Positions 17,594 to 26,894 are shown, counted from the first letter of the stretch. The stretch: DNA of 64,000 nt from Aquirufa antheringensis (GCF_004307425.1 NZ_SEWZ01000001.1:249662-313661); one strand, 5' to 3'. Notes: a model not told the origin generated them from the sequence alone. A program made the numbers and translations.

Positions 17594-18868
17594 TTAAGAA
17601 TCGATTTCTTCGAAACTTTCTAGGTTGAACAGATCGTTCAGAACGTCCACCATTTTATCCGAATCGCCACGCTTGCAAGCGGCTTTTAAGTGGATGATGG
17701 GTTGTTTGATGATTTTTTGGACTAAACCAGCCGTGATTTTCTCTAGCTTCTCGGTCTCTTCCTTCGTCAAACCTTTCATATGGCGGTTCATCTCCTCCTT
17801 GCGGATTTGCTCCAGCGCATTTTTCAATTTGTGGATGGTAGGCGAAACCTCCATCTCTTTAGACCAATCATTAAAGCTCACAATACTCTCTTCGATGATG
17901 GTGCGTACATCCGGAATAGAGGCTAAGCGAGTGGCCAAAGCCTCATCCGCGCGCTCCTTCAAGGTGTCGATGTTGTATAAAAGGACCCCATTAATCTTCT
18001 CAATACCATCCTCGATGCTGCGAGGCACAGAAAGGTCGATGAAGTATTTGAAGGATAATAATTGCAATTTCTTAATCTCTGCCTGCGTGATCATCGGGCT
18101 ATCCGTGCGTACAGACGAGATAATGATGTCAGCAGTGGCGATTTCTTTCCACAAGTCAGCGATAGGAGCAACTCTGAAAAGTTCCTTTCCAGCGGCAATC
18201 TTCTCTGCTTTCTCGATCGTGCGGTTCATAATGGTGAACTCCGCAAAATCCTTTTCTTCCATATTCTTGCATACATCCAAACCGATTTCGCCTAATCCTA
18301 GGATTAAGACTTTCGGGTGAGGAAGTGCTTGAGAAAGTTCTTCCGCTAAGGCAACGGTCGCATAGGAAACAGAGGCTGCTCCATCACGGAACGAAGTTTC
18401 TTGGGCTACGCGCTTGTTAGAATAGAAGATGGTATGCATCAAACGGTGCAAATACGGACCAGCCATATTTAAATCCGCCGCTTGTTGGTAGGCTTTTTTG
18501 ATCTGGTTCGGGATCTGTAAATCCCCTACTACTTTTGACTGCAAGCCGGTTGCTACTTCGAATAAATGGCGTAGAGAATCCTCTGTTTCGTCCATTTGCT
18601 TGAAATAACCTAGGTATTCGGCGGTGTTCGTTAAGCCTTTTTCGATTAAGAAAGCCTTGATTAAGTCGGTCGAGATATCGCGATCAGACGTATAGTAGAA
18701 CTCCGTGCGGTTGCAGGTAGAGACAATTAATAATTCATTTAGCCCGAAAAGATCCTTACACTTCACATAAAACCCTTTGCTCTCGTCCTCGTTCAACGCT
18801 AACATCTCGCGAATGGCGAGCGGCGCAGTACGGTGTGAAAGGCTGACGGATTTAAAAGGTAAACTCAT
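17594..18868 (-). CDS. hemA: Glutamyl-tRNA reductase
   Basis: 424 residues from ATG 18868 (MSLPFKSVSLSHRTAPLAIRE); the 13 upstream codons (from 18907) lie in the promoter region. NADPH reduction of glutamyl-tRNA to glutamate-1-semialdehyde, the first committed step of C5 haem synthesis. Cys52 in STCNRTE is the catalytic nucleophile. SKVVGDLQIPNQIK is the conserved substrate segment, LILGLGEIGLDVCKN the NADPH Rossmann site, and the C-terminal ~100 residues are the helical dimerisation domain. Confidence 0.95.
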   Translation of the reverse strand: MSLPFKSVSLSHRTAPLAIREMLALNEDESKGFYVKCKDLFGLNELLIVSTCNRTEFYYTSDRDISTDLIKAFLIEKGLTNTAEYLGYFKQMDETEDSLRHLFEVATGLQSKVVGDLQIPNQIKKAYQQAADLNMAGPYLHRLMHTIFYSNKRVAQETSFRDGAASVSYATVALAEELSQALPHPKVLILGLGEIGLDVCKNMEEKDFAEFTIMNRTIEKAEKIAAGKELFRVAPIADLWKEIATADIIISSVRTDSPMITQAEIKKLQLLSFKYFIDLSVPRSIEDGIEKINGVLLYNIDTLKERADEALATRLASIPDVRTIIEESIVSFNDWSKEMEVSPTIHKLKNALEQIRKEEMNRHMKGLTKEETEKLEKITAGLVQKIIKQPIIHLKAACKRGDSDKMVDVLNDLFNLESFEEIDS

Positions 18869-18896
18869 TTCTGTCTTAAGCGTGATTATTAATTCA

Positions 18897-18904
18897 CAAA
18901 AGTA
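18897..18904 (-). promoter_or_regulatory. Candidate -7 element upstream of hemA
   Basis: TACTTTTG on the minus strand matches TAnnTTTG. Predicted transcription start about 25 bases before the hemA ATG. No TTG is found at the proper distance upstream, so only half the promoter is supported. Confidence 0.4.
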
Positions 18905-18977
18905 CAATGCAAAAGTTTAAAATGTATCTGTCTTTGAAAGAAAATCGTAATTTAGATGAAGAAAAAATAGGAATCAT

Positions 18978-19802
18978 ATGCACTTCAAAAATAAGACAGT
19001 CTTTATCACCGGAGGATCTCGCGGAATTGGATTAGAGATTGCAAAAAAATTAGCTTCAGAGGGTGCAAACATCGTTATTGCGGCTAAAACGTCTGAGCCA
19101 CATCCTAAATTACCAGGTACGATTTACACGGCGGCGGCTGAAATTGAGGCGGCTGGCGGAAAGGCTTTGGCCTGTATGGTAGACATTCGTGACGAAAATC
19201 AGGTTTTAGCGGCGGTTAAATTAGCTGTCGAGACCTTTGGAGGCATCGATATATTAATCAATAATGCGTCGGCGATTCAGCTGACCGGGACCTTGCATAC
19301 GAAGATGAAGAAATACGATCTGATGAATCAGGTGAATACGCGCGGGACCTATTTGTGTGCTCAGGCTTGTTTGCCTTATTTATTGAAAGCGGAAAATCCT
19401 CAGGTATTGACTCTTTCTCCGCCCTTGAATGTGGAAGCGCGCTGGTTTGAGAATCACGTGGCGTATTCGATTGCCAAATTTGGGATGTCCCTTTGTACCC
19501 TCGGAATGGCGTCTGAATTTAAGGGGAAAGTGGCATTTAATTCACTTTGGCCTAAGACCATTATTGCGACTGCTGCCATCGAATTCGCGGTGGGGAATGT
19601 GTCGATGATGCAATTAGGACGCAAGGCAACTATTATGGCGGATGCGGCTGCAGCGATTTTACAGAAAGATGCGAAGACGGTCACAGGAAATTTCTACATC
19701 GACGAAGACGTGTTACGTGCAGAAGGAGTGACGGATTTCACGGAATACCGCGTCAATCCGAATACGCCAGAAAATCAATTGTTACCCGACTTTTTCATTT
19801 AA
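18978..19802 (+). CDS. SDR-family oxidoreductase (hydroxysteroid dehydrogenase-like protein 2 type)
   Basis: 274 residues. Rossmann nucleotide-binding motif TGGSRGIG at 11-18, NNAS at 95-98, a Ser near 147 and catalytic Tyr163-x-x-x-Lys167 (YSIAK), so a complete short-chain dehydrogenase/reductase. The segment EPHPKLPGTIYTAAAEIEAAG after the second strand is typical of the HSDL2-like subgroup, which lacks the SCP2 domain here. The substrate is probably a carbonyl or hydroxyacyl lipid, not determinable. Its stop shares one base with the next start codon. Confidence 0.85.
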   Translation: MHFKNKTVFITGGSRGIGLEIAKKLASEGANIVIAAKTSEPHPKLPGTIYTAAAEIEAAGGKALACMVDIRDENQVLAAVKLAVETFGGIDILINNASAIQLTGTLHTKMKKYDLMNQVNTRGTYLCAQACLPYLLKAENPQVLTLSPPLNVEARWFENHVAYSIAKFGMSLCTLGMASEFKGKVAFNSLWPKTIIATAAIEFAVGNVSMMQLGRKATIMADAAAAILQKDAKTVTGNFYIDEDVLRAEGVTDFTEYRVNPNTPENQLLPDFFI

Positions 19803-20758
19803 TGGTAGAAAATTATACCCCGCCACTTTGGTTACCGGACGGGCATACACAAAGTATTTATCCCTCGGTTTTTCGGAAAGTGATTCTTTCGGAAACGCCA
19901 CGTCGCGAACGAGTGACGACTCCCGATCAGGATTTCTTGGATATCGATTGGTATGGTGGCGAACTTTCAGAGCGTCCCTTATTAATTGTGTCCCATGGTT
20001 TAGAGGGATCAAGTGATCGCCAATATGTGACAGGCTTAATTCACAAATTGAAGGGAATGAACGCGCTGGCCTGGAATTACCGCAGTTGTTCAGGGGAGCC
20101 AAATAAGAATCTACGGTTTTACCACAGTGGGGCGACGGATGATTTGGACTTCATTATTAAACTAGCCATCGAACGAGGCGCGAAAGATATCTATCTCGCT
20201 GGATTTAGTTTAGGGGGCAACTTAACCTTAAAATGGTTAGGTGAACAGGGTAAAAATCCTCCCCAAATGATTCGAAAAGCTGTCGCATTTTCCGTACCTT
20301 TACACCTTTCATCGAGTAGCAAGCAATTAGCTAAGCGGGAAAACAGACTCTACACTCATCGATTTCTACAAACTCTCATTAAAAAAGTCAAGGAAAAGTC
20401 CGCGCGCTATCCTCAGGATATTACCGTGGAGATGATTGATTCGATTAAGAGTTTAGTGGATTTTGACGATGTGATCACAGGGCCTTTACACGGGTTTAAA
20501 GACGGGGAAGACTATTACGAAAAGAGTAGCTCCTTGTATTTTTTGGATCAGATTAACGTACCCACTTTAATCGTGAATGCAAAAAATGACCCATTTTTAT
20601 CGGCGGAATGTATTCCGGAATCTTTTGTGAAGACCTTGGACTTTGTCCAATTAGACGCACAGGAAAAAGGAGGACATTGTGGTTTTTATCCGAAGAATTA
20701 CCAGGGTTATACTTGGTCGGAAAATCGCGCCGAAACTTGGTTTAAAAAAAGCGTTTAG
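19802..20758 (+). CDS. Alpha/beta hydrolase, YheT family
   Basis: 318 residues. The start LWLPDGHTQSIYP is characteristic of the YheT/ABHD1-3-like group. Nucleophile elbow GFSLGGN with Ser136, an Asp in NAKNDPFLS and a His in GGHCGFYP complete the triad. HGLEGSSDRQYVTGL is the oxyanion-hole segment. Members act as esterases or lipases on small or lipid esters. Overlaps the SDR gene by one base, hinting at related lipid chemistry. Confidence 0.87.
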   Translation: MVENYTPPLWLPDGHTQSIYPSVFRKVILSETPRRERVTTPDQDFLDIDWYGGELSERPLLIVSHGLEGSSDRQYVTGLIHKLKGMNALAWNYRSCSGEPNKNLRFYHSGATDDLDFIIKLAIERGAKDIYLAGFSLGGNLTLKWLGEQGKNPPQMIRKAVAFSVPLHLSSSSKQLAKRENRLYTHRFLQTLIKKVKEKSARYPQDITVEMIDSIKSLVDFDDVITGPLHGFKDGEDYYEKSSSLYFLDQINVPTLIVNAKNDPFLSAECIPESFVKTLDFVQLDAQEKGGHCGFYPKNYQGYTWSENRAETWFKKSV

Positions 20759-20769
20759 AAAATAATAAC

Positions 20770-22680
20770 ATGCCTACAGCTCAAGCAGAACCTTTAAAAA
20801 TTGTCATTGATTTCGATAGCACATTCACGAAAGTGGAGGGGCTCGATGAATTAGCGAGAATCGCGCTTCAGGGAAATCCGAAGCAGGCGGAGATCGTGGG
20901 AAAGATTACCGATATCACCGACCAAGGAATGGTAGGGGCCTATTCTTTCGCCGATTCCTTACGCGATCGCGTCGCTTTATTGCCGGCAAATCGCTCGCAT
21001 GTAGATCAATTGATCGTCTTTTTAAAAGGTAAAATCTCCGAGTCATTTAAGCGCAACAAGGATTTTCTAGAAGAAAATGCCGCACAAATCTTAATCGTTT
21101 CCTCTGGTTTCAAAGACTTTATCGTTCCCGTAGTGAACGAGATGGGTATCCCAGCGGAGAACGTATACGCGAATACGTTCACGTATGATGCGGAAGGAAA
21201 TATCACCGGATACGATGCGGACAATTTATTGTCCCAGGATAAAGGTAAAGTACGCTTGTTGCAATCATTGCAATTAGAAGGCGAGGTTTACGTGATCGGT
21301 GATGGTATCACGGATTATGAGTTGCGCGAGTCAGGTTTAGCGAATAAGTTCTTTGCGTTCACGGAGAACGTGTCGCGGAAGGCGGTGACGGACAAAGCGG
21401 ATTACGTAGTTCCGTCATTAGATGAGTTCTTGTACATCAACGGTTTAAGCCGCGCGCAATCGTATCCTAAATCAAGAATCAAAGTTCTTTTATTAGAAAA
21501 CGTGCACCCTGGTGCCGTTCAGGCGTTCAAGAAAGAAGGTTTCCAGGTGGAGCTTTTGAAAGGCGCTTTGGATGAGGATGAATTGATCGAAAAAATCAAG
21601 GATGTGTCCATCATTGGTTTGCGTTCGAAGACGAATTTGACGAAAAAAGTATTAGAACACCCGAATGCCTCTCGTTTGATGTGTGTGGGTGCTTTCTGTA
21701 TCGGTACAAACCAAATCGATTTAGTGGAATGTGAGAAGCGCGGTATTGCGGTGTTTAATGCGCCGTATTCGAATACACGTTCGGTAGTGGAATTGTCGAT
21801 TGGTTTAATGGTGATGTTGACGCGTAATATCTTCGAGAAATCGACGAAAATGCACGCGGGTGTTTGGGATAAGTCGGCTACGAATTCGTACGAGATTAGA
21901 GGTAAGAAAATTGGTTTAGTAGGATATGGAAGTATCGGTACGCAGATTTCCGTGATTGCGGAGGCGCTGGGTATGGAGGTGTATTTCTATGACTCGGTAG
22001 ATAAATTAGCTTTAGGTAATGCCAAAAAATGCAGCAGCCTGAAAGAGTTATTATCGCAAGTGGATTTTGTGAGTTTGCACGTGGATGGTCGTAAGTCAAA
22101 CACGAATATCATCGGCAAGGAGCAATTCTCTTGGATGAAAGATAATGTCATCTTCTTGAACTTGTCACGTGGTCACGTGGTCGAAATTTCGGCTTTAGTG
22201 GAGGCGATCAAGTCCGGTAAAGTGTGGGGCGCGGCGATTGACGTATTCCCGCATGAGCCGAAGACGAATGACGAGGAGTTTATGAGTGAATTACGCGGAT
22301 TGCCTAACGTGATTTTGACGCCGCACATCGGTGGTAGCACGGAGGAAGCGCAGCAAAATATTGGTGAATTCGTGCCAGCGAAGTTGTTGCAATTTATGAA
22401 CAATGGTAGCACGTATGGCTCTGTGAACTTCCCAGAATTACAATTGCCGCCGTTAGAGGATGCGCACCGTTTGTTGCATATTCACCACAATGTGCCGGGG
22501 ATTTTGGCCCAAATCAACCAAATCTTCGCCAAATACCACGTAAATATCATCGGTCAATACTTAAAGACCACAGAGAATACGGGTTATGTGATTACGGATG
22601 TGGCCAAAGAATACTCGGATGAAATCGTGAGCGAATTGAAGCTGATCGATAACACCATTAAGTTTAGAATGTTATATTAA
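20770..22680 (+). CDS. Fused phosphoserine phosphatase / D-3-phosphoglycerate dehydrogenase
   Basis: 636 residues, about 200 longer than a plain SerA. N-terminal HAD domain (about 1-225): DFDST with Asp14 as nucleophile and Asp16, SSGF near 111, Lys near 160 and GDGITD at 177-182, as in SerB. C-terminal part (about 235-545): a 2-hydroxyacid dehydrogenase with GYGSIG at 385-390 and the catalytic trio Arg467 (LSRG), Glu496 (HEP) and His519 (PHIGG). An ACT-type domain (about 567-636, HHNVPGILAQINQIF) probably senses serine. Together with the next gene, one base away, it supplies all three enzymes from 3-phosphoglycerate to serine. No frameshift separates the halves. Confidence 0.9.
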   Translation: MPTAQAEPLKIVIDFDSTFTKVEGLDELARIALQGNPKQAEIVGKITDITDQGMVGAYSFADSLRDRVALLPANRSHVDQLIVFLKGKISESFKRNKDFLEENAAQILIVSSGFKDFIVPVVNEMGIPAENVYANTFTYDAEGNITGYDADNLLSQDKGKVRLLQSLQLEGEVYVIGDGITDYELRESGLANKFFAFTENVSRKAVTDKADYVVPSLDEFLYINGLSRAQSYPKSRIKVLLLENVHPGAVQAFKKEGFQVELLKGALDEDELIEKIKDVSIIGLRSKTNLTKKVLEHPNASRLMCVGAFCIGTNQIDLVECEKRGIAVFNAPYSNTRSVVELSIGLMVMLTRNIFEKSTKMHAGVWDKSATNSYEIRGKKIGLVGYGSIGTQISVIAEALGMEVYFYDSVDKLALGNAKKCSSLKELLSQVDFVSLHVDGRKSNTNIIGKEQFSWMKDNVIFLNLSRGHVVEISALVEAIKSGKVWGAAIDVFPHEPKTNDEEFMSELRGLPNVILTPHIGGSTEEAQQNIGEFVPAKLLQFMNNGSTYGSVNFPELQLPPLEDAHRLLHIHHNVPGILAQINQIFAKYHVNIIGQYLKTTENTGYVITDVAKEYSDEIVSELKLIDNTIKFRMLY

Positions 22681-22681
22681 T

Positions 22682-23758
22682 ATGAGCACCTTTTTTACCC
22701 CCGGCCCTGCGGCCTTGTTTCCTACGGTACAGTCCCATTATATGGAGGCTTTTCGCTTAAACCTCGGTTCGATTTCCCATCGTTCCGCGGCTTTCCGTAA
22801 GATCTACCAGCACGCAGATGAGCAATTGCGCGAGTTATTCGCCTTGCCTAAGAGCCACGCAGTCCTATTTACGGGATCTGCGACAGAGGTATGGGAGCGT
22901 ATCATCATGAATACAGTGGAACACGAGAGTTTTCACCTAGTGAATGGCTCGTTTTCGAAGAAATTTTTCGATTTCTCTAAAGACCTACACAAGTATGCGA
23001 ATTCGATGCACAAGCCATTTGGCGAGGGTTTTGATGCCGCGGAAGTGGAAGTGCCGGAATACGCGGAATTGATTTGCTGCACGGCAAATGAGACGAGTTC
23101 AGGTGTGCAGATGAAGGCTTCAGAGATCCATAAGATCAAGAAAGCAAACAAGGATAAGTTTGTGGCGGTGGATATGGTTTCGTCTGCGCCTTACCCGAAT
23201 CTCGATTTTAGCTTAGTAGACTCAGCCTTTTTTAGTGTCCAAAAATCATTCGGAATGCCCGCCGGTCTAGGCGTTTGGTTTGCGAATGAGGCGATGCTGG
23301 AGAAGTCGGAACGAATGAAGAAGCACGAGGGTATCGTGGGGACGTATCACTCGTTGCCAAGCCTTTGGGAAAATTATAAGAATTTCGAAACGCCAGAAAC
23401 TCCTAACGTGATGGCGATTTATGTGTTAGGCAAAGTGGCGGAGGATTTTAACCGAATCGGCGTGGAGACTATGCGCAAGGAGACGGATAAAAAAGCGAAA
23501 GCTTTATATGATTTTGCGAAGAAATCGGATAACTTCGAAATATTCGTGGAGAATGAAAATCACCGCTCGGCGACTGTTGTGGTGTTAAACTGCAAAGAGG
23601 GGTCGTCTAAAGTGATCAATACGATTAAAGAGAGAAGCGATATGATTATTGGGGCTGGATATGGCAAATTGAAAGAAACCCAAATCCGCATCGCGAATTT
23701 CCCAGCAGTAAATATGGACCAGGTTCAGGCTTTAATAACTGAATTAGGTTCACTTTAA
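22682..23758 (+). CDS. serC: Phosphoserine aminotransferase-like class V aminotransferase
   Basis: 358 residues. The opening FFTPGPAALFP and NLGSISHRSAAF are typical of class V transaminases; Lys188 (FFSVQKSFGMPAG) should bind PLP. It lies one base after the serB-serA fusion, so conversion of 3-phosphohydroxypyruvate to phosphoserine is the best reading. The family also includes alanine-glyoxylate aminotransferases, and sequence alone does not exclude that; the neighbour does most of the work. Confidence 0.85.
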   Translation: MSTFFTPGPAALFPTVQSHYMEAFRLNLGSISHRSAAFRKIYQHADEQLRELFALPKSHAVLFTGSATEVWERIIMNTVEHESFHLVNGSFSKKFFDFSKDLHKYANSMHKPFGEGFDAAEVEVPEYAELICCTANETSSGVQMKASEIHKIKKANKDKFVAVDMVSSAPYPNLDFSLVDSAFFSVQKSFGMPAGLGVWFANEAMLEKSERMKKHEGIVGTYHSLPSLWENYKNFETPETPNVMAIYVLGKVAEDFNRIGVETMRKETDKKAKALYDFAKKSDNFEIFVENENHRSATVVVLNCKEGSSKVINTIKERSDMIIGAGYGKLKETQIRIANFPAVNMDQVQALITELGSL

Positions 23759-23773
23759 TAAAAACCTAAAACT

Positions 23774-24769
23774 ATGAAAAATGGATCACCCATTCGGTGG
23801 GGTATATTGGCATGCGGCGGAATTGCCCGCAAATTTGCAGATGATTTAGCCTTTGTTAAGGACGGTTATTTAGCGGCTGTTTCCTCTAGAGATATTTCCC
23901 GTGCAGAAGAATTTGCGTCCCATTATGGGCCCGATGTAAAATGCTTTGGTTCGTATGAAGCGATGCTTGCAAGCGGCGAAATCGATGTGGTGTACATCGC
24001 CTCTCCGCACGGATTGCACCACGAGCATACGTTATTATGTCTGAATGCGGGACTTCCTGTTTTATGTGAAAAAGCCTTTGCGATCAATTCGAAGCAAGTC
24101 GCTGAAATGATTCAGACGGCGCGTGATAAGAAAATCTTCTTAATGGAGGCTTTATGGACGCGTTTCCATCCCTCTATCGTGAAACTGCAAGAGATTCTAG
24201 CCTCGGGTGTGATCGGAGATATCGTTCACCTGGCAGCAGACTTTGGCTTTCACGCACCCTACGATGCGGAGGCGCGTTGGTTCAACCCAGCGTTGACCGG
24301 CGGATCCTTATTAGACATCGGTATTTACCCTTTATTTATCTCCAAATTCGTGTTAGGGGAGCCTTTAGAAATGAAAGCGACTGGCGTGATGGCGCCTAGC
24401 GGAGTGGATATGAACACGTCCATCGCCATGAAATATAGTTCAGGAGCAACGGCTACCTTGTTCTCCACGTTCGCCACGAAGACGGATACGACCTGTGAAA
24501 TTCATGGTACGAAAGGTAAGATCCATATGCATTCGCGTTTTCACGAAACGAAAGGAATCACGGTAACCATTCACGAAACAGAGCAAGAAACGTTCTATGA
24601 AACGGAGCGCTTAGGCTGGGGTTATAGCTACGAAGCGGAGGCAGTGCAAGCGGATTTGCGTGCGGGTCGCACAGAAAATGCCTTGATGACGCACGCCTTC
24701 AGTACGGAATTAATGGCTTTATTAGATGAAATTCGTTCTCAAATTGGTTTAAAATATCCTAATGAATAA
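23774..24769 (+). CDS. Gfo/Idh/MocA-family NAD(P)-dependent oxidoreductase
   Basis: 331 residues. N-terminal Rossmann motif GILACGGIARKFADD, then the family signature around 95 (LPVLCEKAFAIN, the EKP position being Glu-Lys-Ala here) and a C-terminal alpha/beta domain with GGSLLDIGIYP. Likely oxidises a sugar, inositol or dihydrodiol; substrate unknown. Overlaps the next gene by eight bases. Confidence 0.9.
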   Translation: MKNGSPIRWGILACGGIARKFADDLAFVKDGYLAAVSSRDISRAEEFASHYGPDVKCFGSYEAMLASGEIDVVYIASPHGLHHEHTLLCLNAGLPVLCEKAFAINSKQVAEMIQTARDKKIFLMEALWTRFHPSIVKLQEILASGVIGDIVHLAADFGFHAPYDAEARWFNPALTGGSLLDIGIYPLFISKFVLGEPLEMKATGVMAPSGVDMNTSIAMKYSSGATATLFSTFATKTDTTCEIHGTKGKIHMHSRFHETKGITVTIHETEQETFYETERLGWGYSYEAEAVQADLRAGRTENALMTHAFSTELMALLDEIRSQIGLKYPNE

Positions 24770-25409
24770 GATCCTTCTTTTCCTGTTATTGTCTTTTAGC
24801 GTATGCGCACAGAATCGTTTCGAGAGAGAAATCGTGGCCTATGAAAAGCAAGATTCCATCGCATTGCCGGCAAAAGGGATGAAATTGTTCCTCGGTTCAT
24901 CGAGTTTTCGTTTGTGGAAAAGCTTCGATGCGGATACGAAAGGAATGAATGCCTTTAACCGCGGCTTTGGCGGAAGTACTTTAAAAGATGCCTTGTATTA
25001 TTTCGATCGCATGGTCGTGAAATACCAGCCCTCTTGGGTATTTATGTATGAAGGAGATAATGATTTAGCGATGGGCCAAAGTCCGGATGAGATCGCCTCG
25101 CAATTTGAGGAGTTTTCAGCCCGTTTAGCGAAGCAGGTTCCGGGGGCAAAACTCGTTTTCGTATCAGCTCGTCCTAGTATAGCTCGGGAGGCGATGAAAT
25201 CCAAACAACAAGACTTGAATCAACGCATCGCTGCGATTGTTGCGAAGAAAAAGGGGCATTATGTCATCGATATGCACTCGCCTTTCTATAACGCGGACGG
25301 CACTTTAATGCAAGATATTTTCGTAGCGGATAAATTGCACCTGAATGAGAAGGGCTATGTCATTTTCGCCAAACAAATACAAAACTTCATTCAACAGCAT
25401 GCCAAATAA
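24762..25409 (+). CDS. Secreted SGNH/GDSL hydrolase
   Basis: 215 residues with a Sec signal (about 1-16, CAQ). SGNH blocks: GSSSFRLW near 45-52 (Ser nucleophile), FNRGFGGST (Gly block), GDNDL near 98-102 (Asn block), and Asp190-Lys-Leu-His193 (DxxH). It should cleave an acyl or acetyl ester in the periplasm, perhaps on sugars. It overlaps both the preceding oxidoreductase and the following NrtR-like gene, so the three are translationally coupled. Confidence 0.87.
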   Translation: MNKILLFLLLSFSVCAQNRFEREIVAYEKQDSIALPAKGMKLFLGSSSFRLWKSFDADTKGMNAFNRGFGGSTLKDALYYFDRMVVKYQPSWVFMYEGDNDLAMGQSPDEIASQFEEFSARLAKQVPGAKLVFVSARPSIAREAMKSKQQDLNQRIAAIVAKKKGHYVIDMHSPFYNADGTLMQDIFVADKLHLNEKGYVIFAKQIQNFIQQHAK

Positions 25410-26145
25410 AGATGTTTTAAAAGGTGATTGGTTACCGAATATCTCGGTGGACTGCGTCATTTTTGGGTTTCAAGAGAATCACCTGAAGGTGCTTTTGTTG
25501 AAATTTAGAAATAACGAGATTTGGTCGTTGCCGGGTGGTTTTATTGGAAAAGAAGAGGACGCGGATGAGGCTGCGAAACGAATTTTGTGGCAACGGACAG
25601 GTCTGGAGAATATCTATTTGCAGCAGTTTCATACTTTTGGCGATTTGAAAAGGAATATCGGGGCGATTGAAAAACATGAGGAGATTAATCTAGCCATGGG
25701 TCGTTCGAATGAAGATTTAAAATGGTTATCGCATCGCTACATTACCATTGGTTATTATGCTTTAGTGGAATATTCTAAAGTGAAAGTGACCTTAAATGAT
25801 GTGTCAGATGATTCTTCTTGGATGGATGTGGATCAAATTCCGTCCTTGTTTTTAGATCACACCGAAATCGTAAAAACGGGATTAACTCATTTGCGCAGCT
25901 CAATTGATACGAAATTAGCGGCGTTTAATCTGTTGCCAGAGACGTTTACCATGTCTGAGTTGCAACAAGTCTATGAGACGATTTTAGGGAAGGAATTAGT
26001 GCGAACGAATTTCCAGCGTAAGATGCTGAGTTTAGATATTCTGGAGCGAATTGAAAAGAAATATTCCGGTGGAGCGCACAAAGCCCCTTATTTATATCGT
26101 TTGGACAAGAAAAAAGCGGAGGCTTTTTTGTCCTCCGCTTCGTAA
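25399..26145 (+). CDS. NrtR-like transcriptional regulator (degenerate Nudix domain plus winged helix)
   Basis: 248 residues from ATG 25399 (MPNKDVLKGDWLPN), 11 bases inside the previous gene. N-terminal Nudix-fold domain to about residue 150: the box region GGFIGKEEDADEAAKRILWQRTG lacks the REUxEE glutamates that bind metal (KRILWQR instead), so it is more likely an ADP-ribose-type sensor than an enzyme. C-terminal winged helix (about 175-240: FTMSELQQVYETILG, then NFQRKMLS) is as in NrtR, which controls NAD or sugar metabolism. It may regulate the overlapping SGNH/oxidoreductase genes. Its last codons contain the yebC terminator. Confidence 0.85.
   Translation: MPNKDVLKGDWLPNISVDCVIFGFQENHLKVLLLKFRNNEIWSLPGGFIGKEEDADEAAKRILWQRTGLENIYLQQFHTFGDLKRNIGAIEKHEEINLAMGRSNEDLKWLSHRYITIGYYALVEYSKVKVTLNDVSDDSSWMDVDQIPSLFLDHTEIVKTGLTHLRSSIDTKLAAFNLLPETFTMSELQQVYETILGKELVRTNFQRKMLSLDILERIEKKYSGGAHKAPYLYRLDKKKAEAFLSSAS
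26109..26140 (-). terminator. yebC terminator inside the 3' coding end of the NrtR-like gene
   Basis: Read on the minus strand: AAGCGGAGG (26140-26132), nine-base loop, CCTCCGCTT (26122-26114), then TTTTT. Nine perfect pairs. The U-tract exists only on the minus strand, so it serves the convergent yebC while encoding the last residues of the plus-strand protein. Confidence 0.75.
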
Positions 26146-26150
26146 TTTCA

Positions 26151-26867
26151 TTAGCCCATGTTATGGTAGACGTTCTGTACATCGTCGTCTTCTTCTAGAC
26201 GCTCGATGAGTTTTTCGACGTCAGCTGCTTGCTCTTCGGTTAATTCTTTGGTCTCATCTGGGATTCGCTCGAAATCCGCACCCATTAACTCGAACCCTTT
26301 TTCTTCTAGGAATTTTTGAATTCCGCCAAAAGCCGTGAACTCCCCATAGATATTAATCTGGTTCGTTTCCTCATCTAAGAAAACTTCATCACCACCAAGG
26401 TCGATTAATTCGAATTCTAATTCTTCTAAATCGATTTCTGGTTTAGCCGCGATTTTGAAAACGGATTTACGGGTAAAGATGAAATCTAACATCCCAGTTG
26501 TTCCTAAACTTCCTCCGCATTTCGTGAAAGAAGAACGGATATTGGCTACCGTACGGTTGATATTATCGGTGGTTGTTTCGACTAAGATAGCGATACCGTG
26601 TTGTGCGTATCCTTCGTAAACGATCTCTTTGTAATCCTCTTGGTCTTTCGAAGTCGCGCGTTTGATAGCGCGTTCTACGTTTTCCTTCGGCATGTTCACT
26701 GCCTTCGCGTTTTGGATGATGGCACGTAAGCGGGAGTTAGACGAAGGGTCGCCACCACCTGCTTTCACTGCAATCACAATATCCTTACCAATTTTGGTAA
26801 AGGTTTTGGCCATTTGACCCCAACGTTTGAATTTTCTCGCTTTTCTAAATTCGAAGGCTCTTCCCAT
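26151..26867 (-). CDS. yebC: YebC/PmpR-family regulator or translation factor
   Basis: 238 residues, family-typical length. The start MGRAFEFRKARKFKRWGQM is the Bacteroidota version of the basic N-terminus; VIAVKAGGGDPSSNSRLR and NMPKENVERAIKRA are family signatures. The C-terminal ~25 residues are acidic (EEDDDVQN). Members have been described as DNA-binding regulators and, more recently, as factors helping ribosomes at difficult stretches; which applies here is open. Convergent with the NrtR-like gene, five bases away. Confidence 0.93.
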   Translation of the reverse strand: MGRAFEFRKARKFKRWGQMAKTFTKIGKDIVIAVKAGGGDPSSNSRLRAIIQNAKAVNMPKENVERAIKRATSKDQEDYKEIVYEGYAQHGIAILVETTTDNINRTVANIRSSFTKCGGSLGTTGMLDFIFTRKSVFKIAAKPEIDLEELEFELIDLGGDEVFLDEETNQINIYGEFTAFGGIQKFLEEKGFELMGADFERIPDETKELTEEQAADVEKLIERLEEDDDVQNVYHNMG

Positions 26868-26886
26868 AGTTCATTAATTTGAATTG

Positions 26887-26894
26887 CAAAAATA
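26887..26894 (-). promoter_or_regulatory. Candidate -7 element upstream of yebC
   Basis: TATTTTTG on the minus strand matches TAnnTTTG and would start transcription about 16 bases before the ATG. No TTG at the right distance upstream. Confidence 0.35.

Noticed and set aside
17625-18320. 231-codon plus-strand frame
   Set aside because: Antisense to the well-supported hemA; composition is that of a shadow frame with no domain or signal.
25399-26145. Active NUDIX hydrolase
   Set aside because: The metal-binding REUxEE glutamates are missing and a winged-helix domain follows, so a regulator is the better call.
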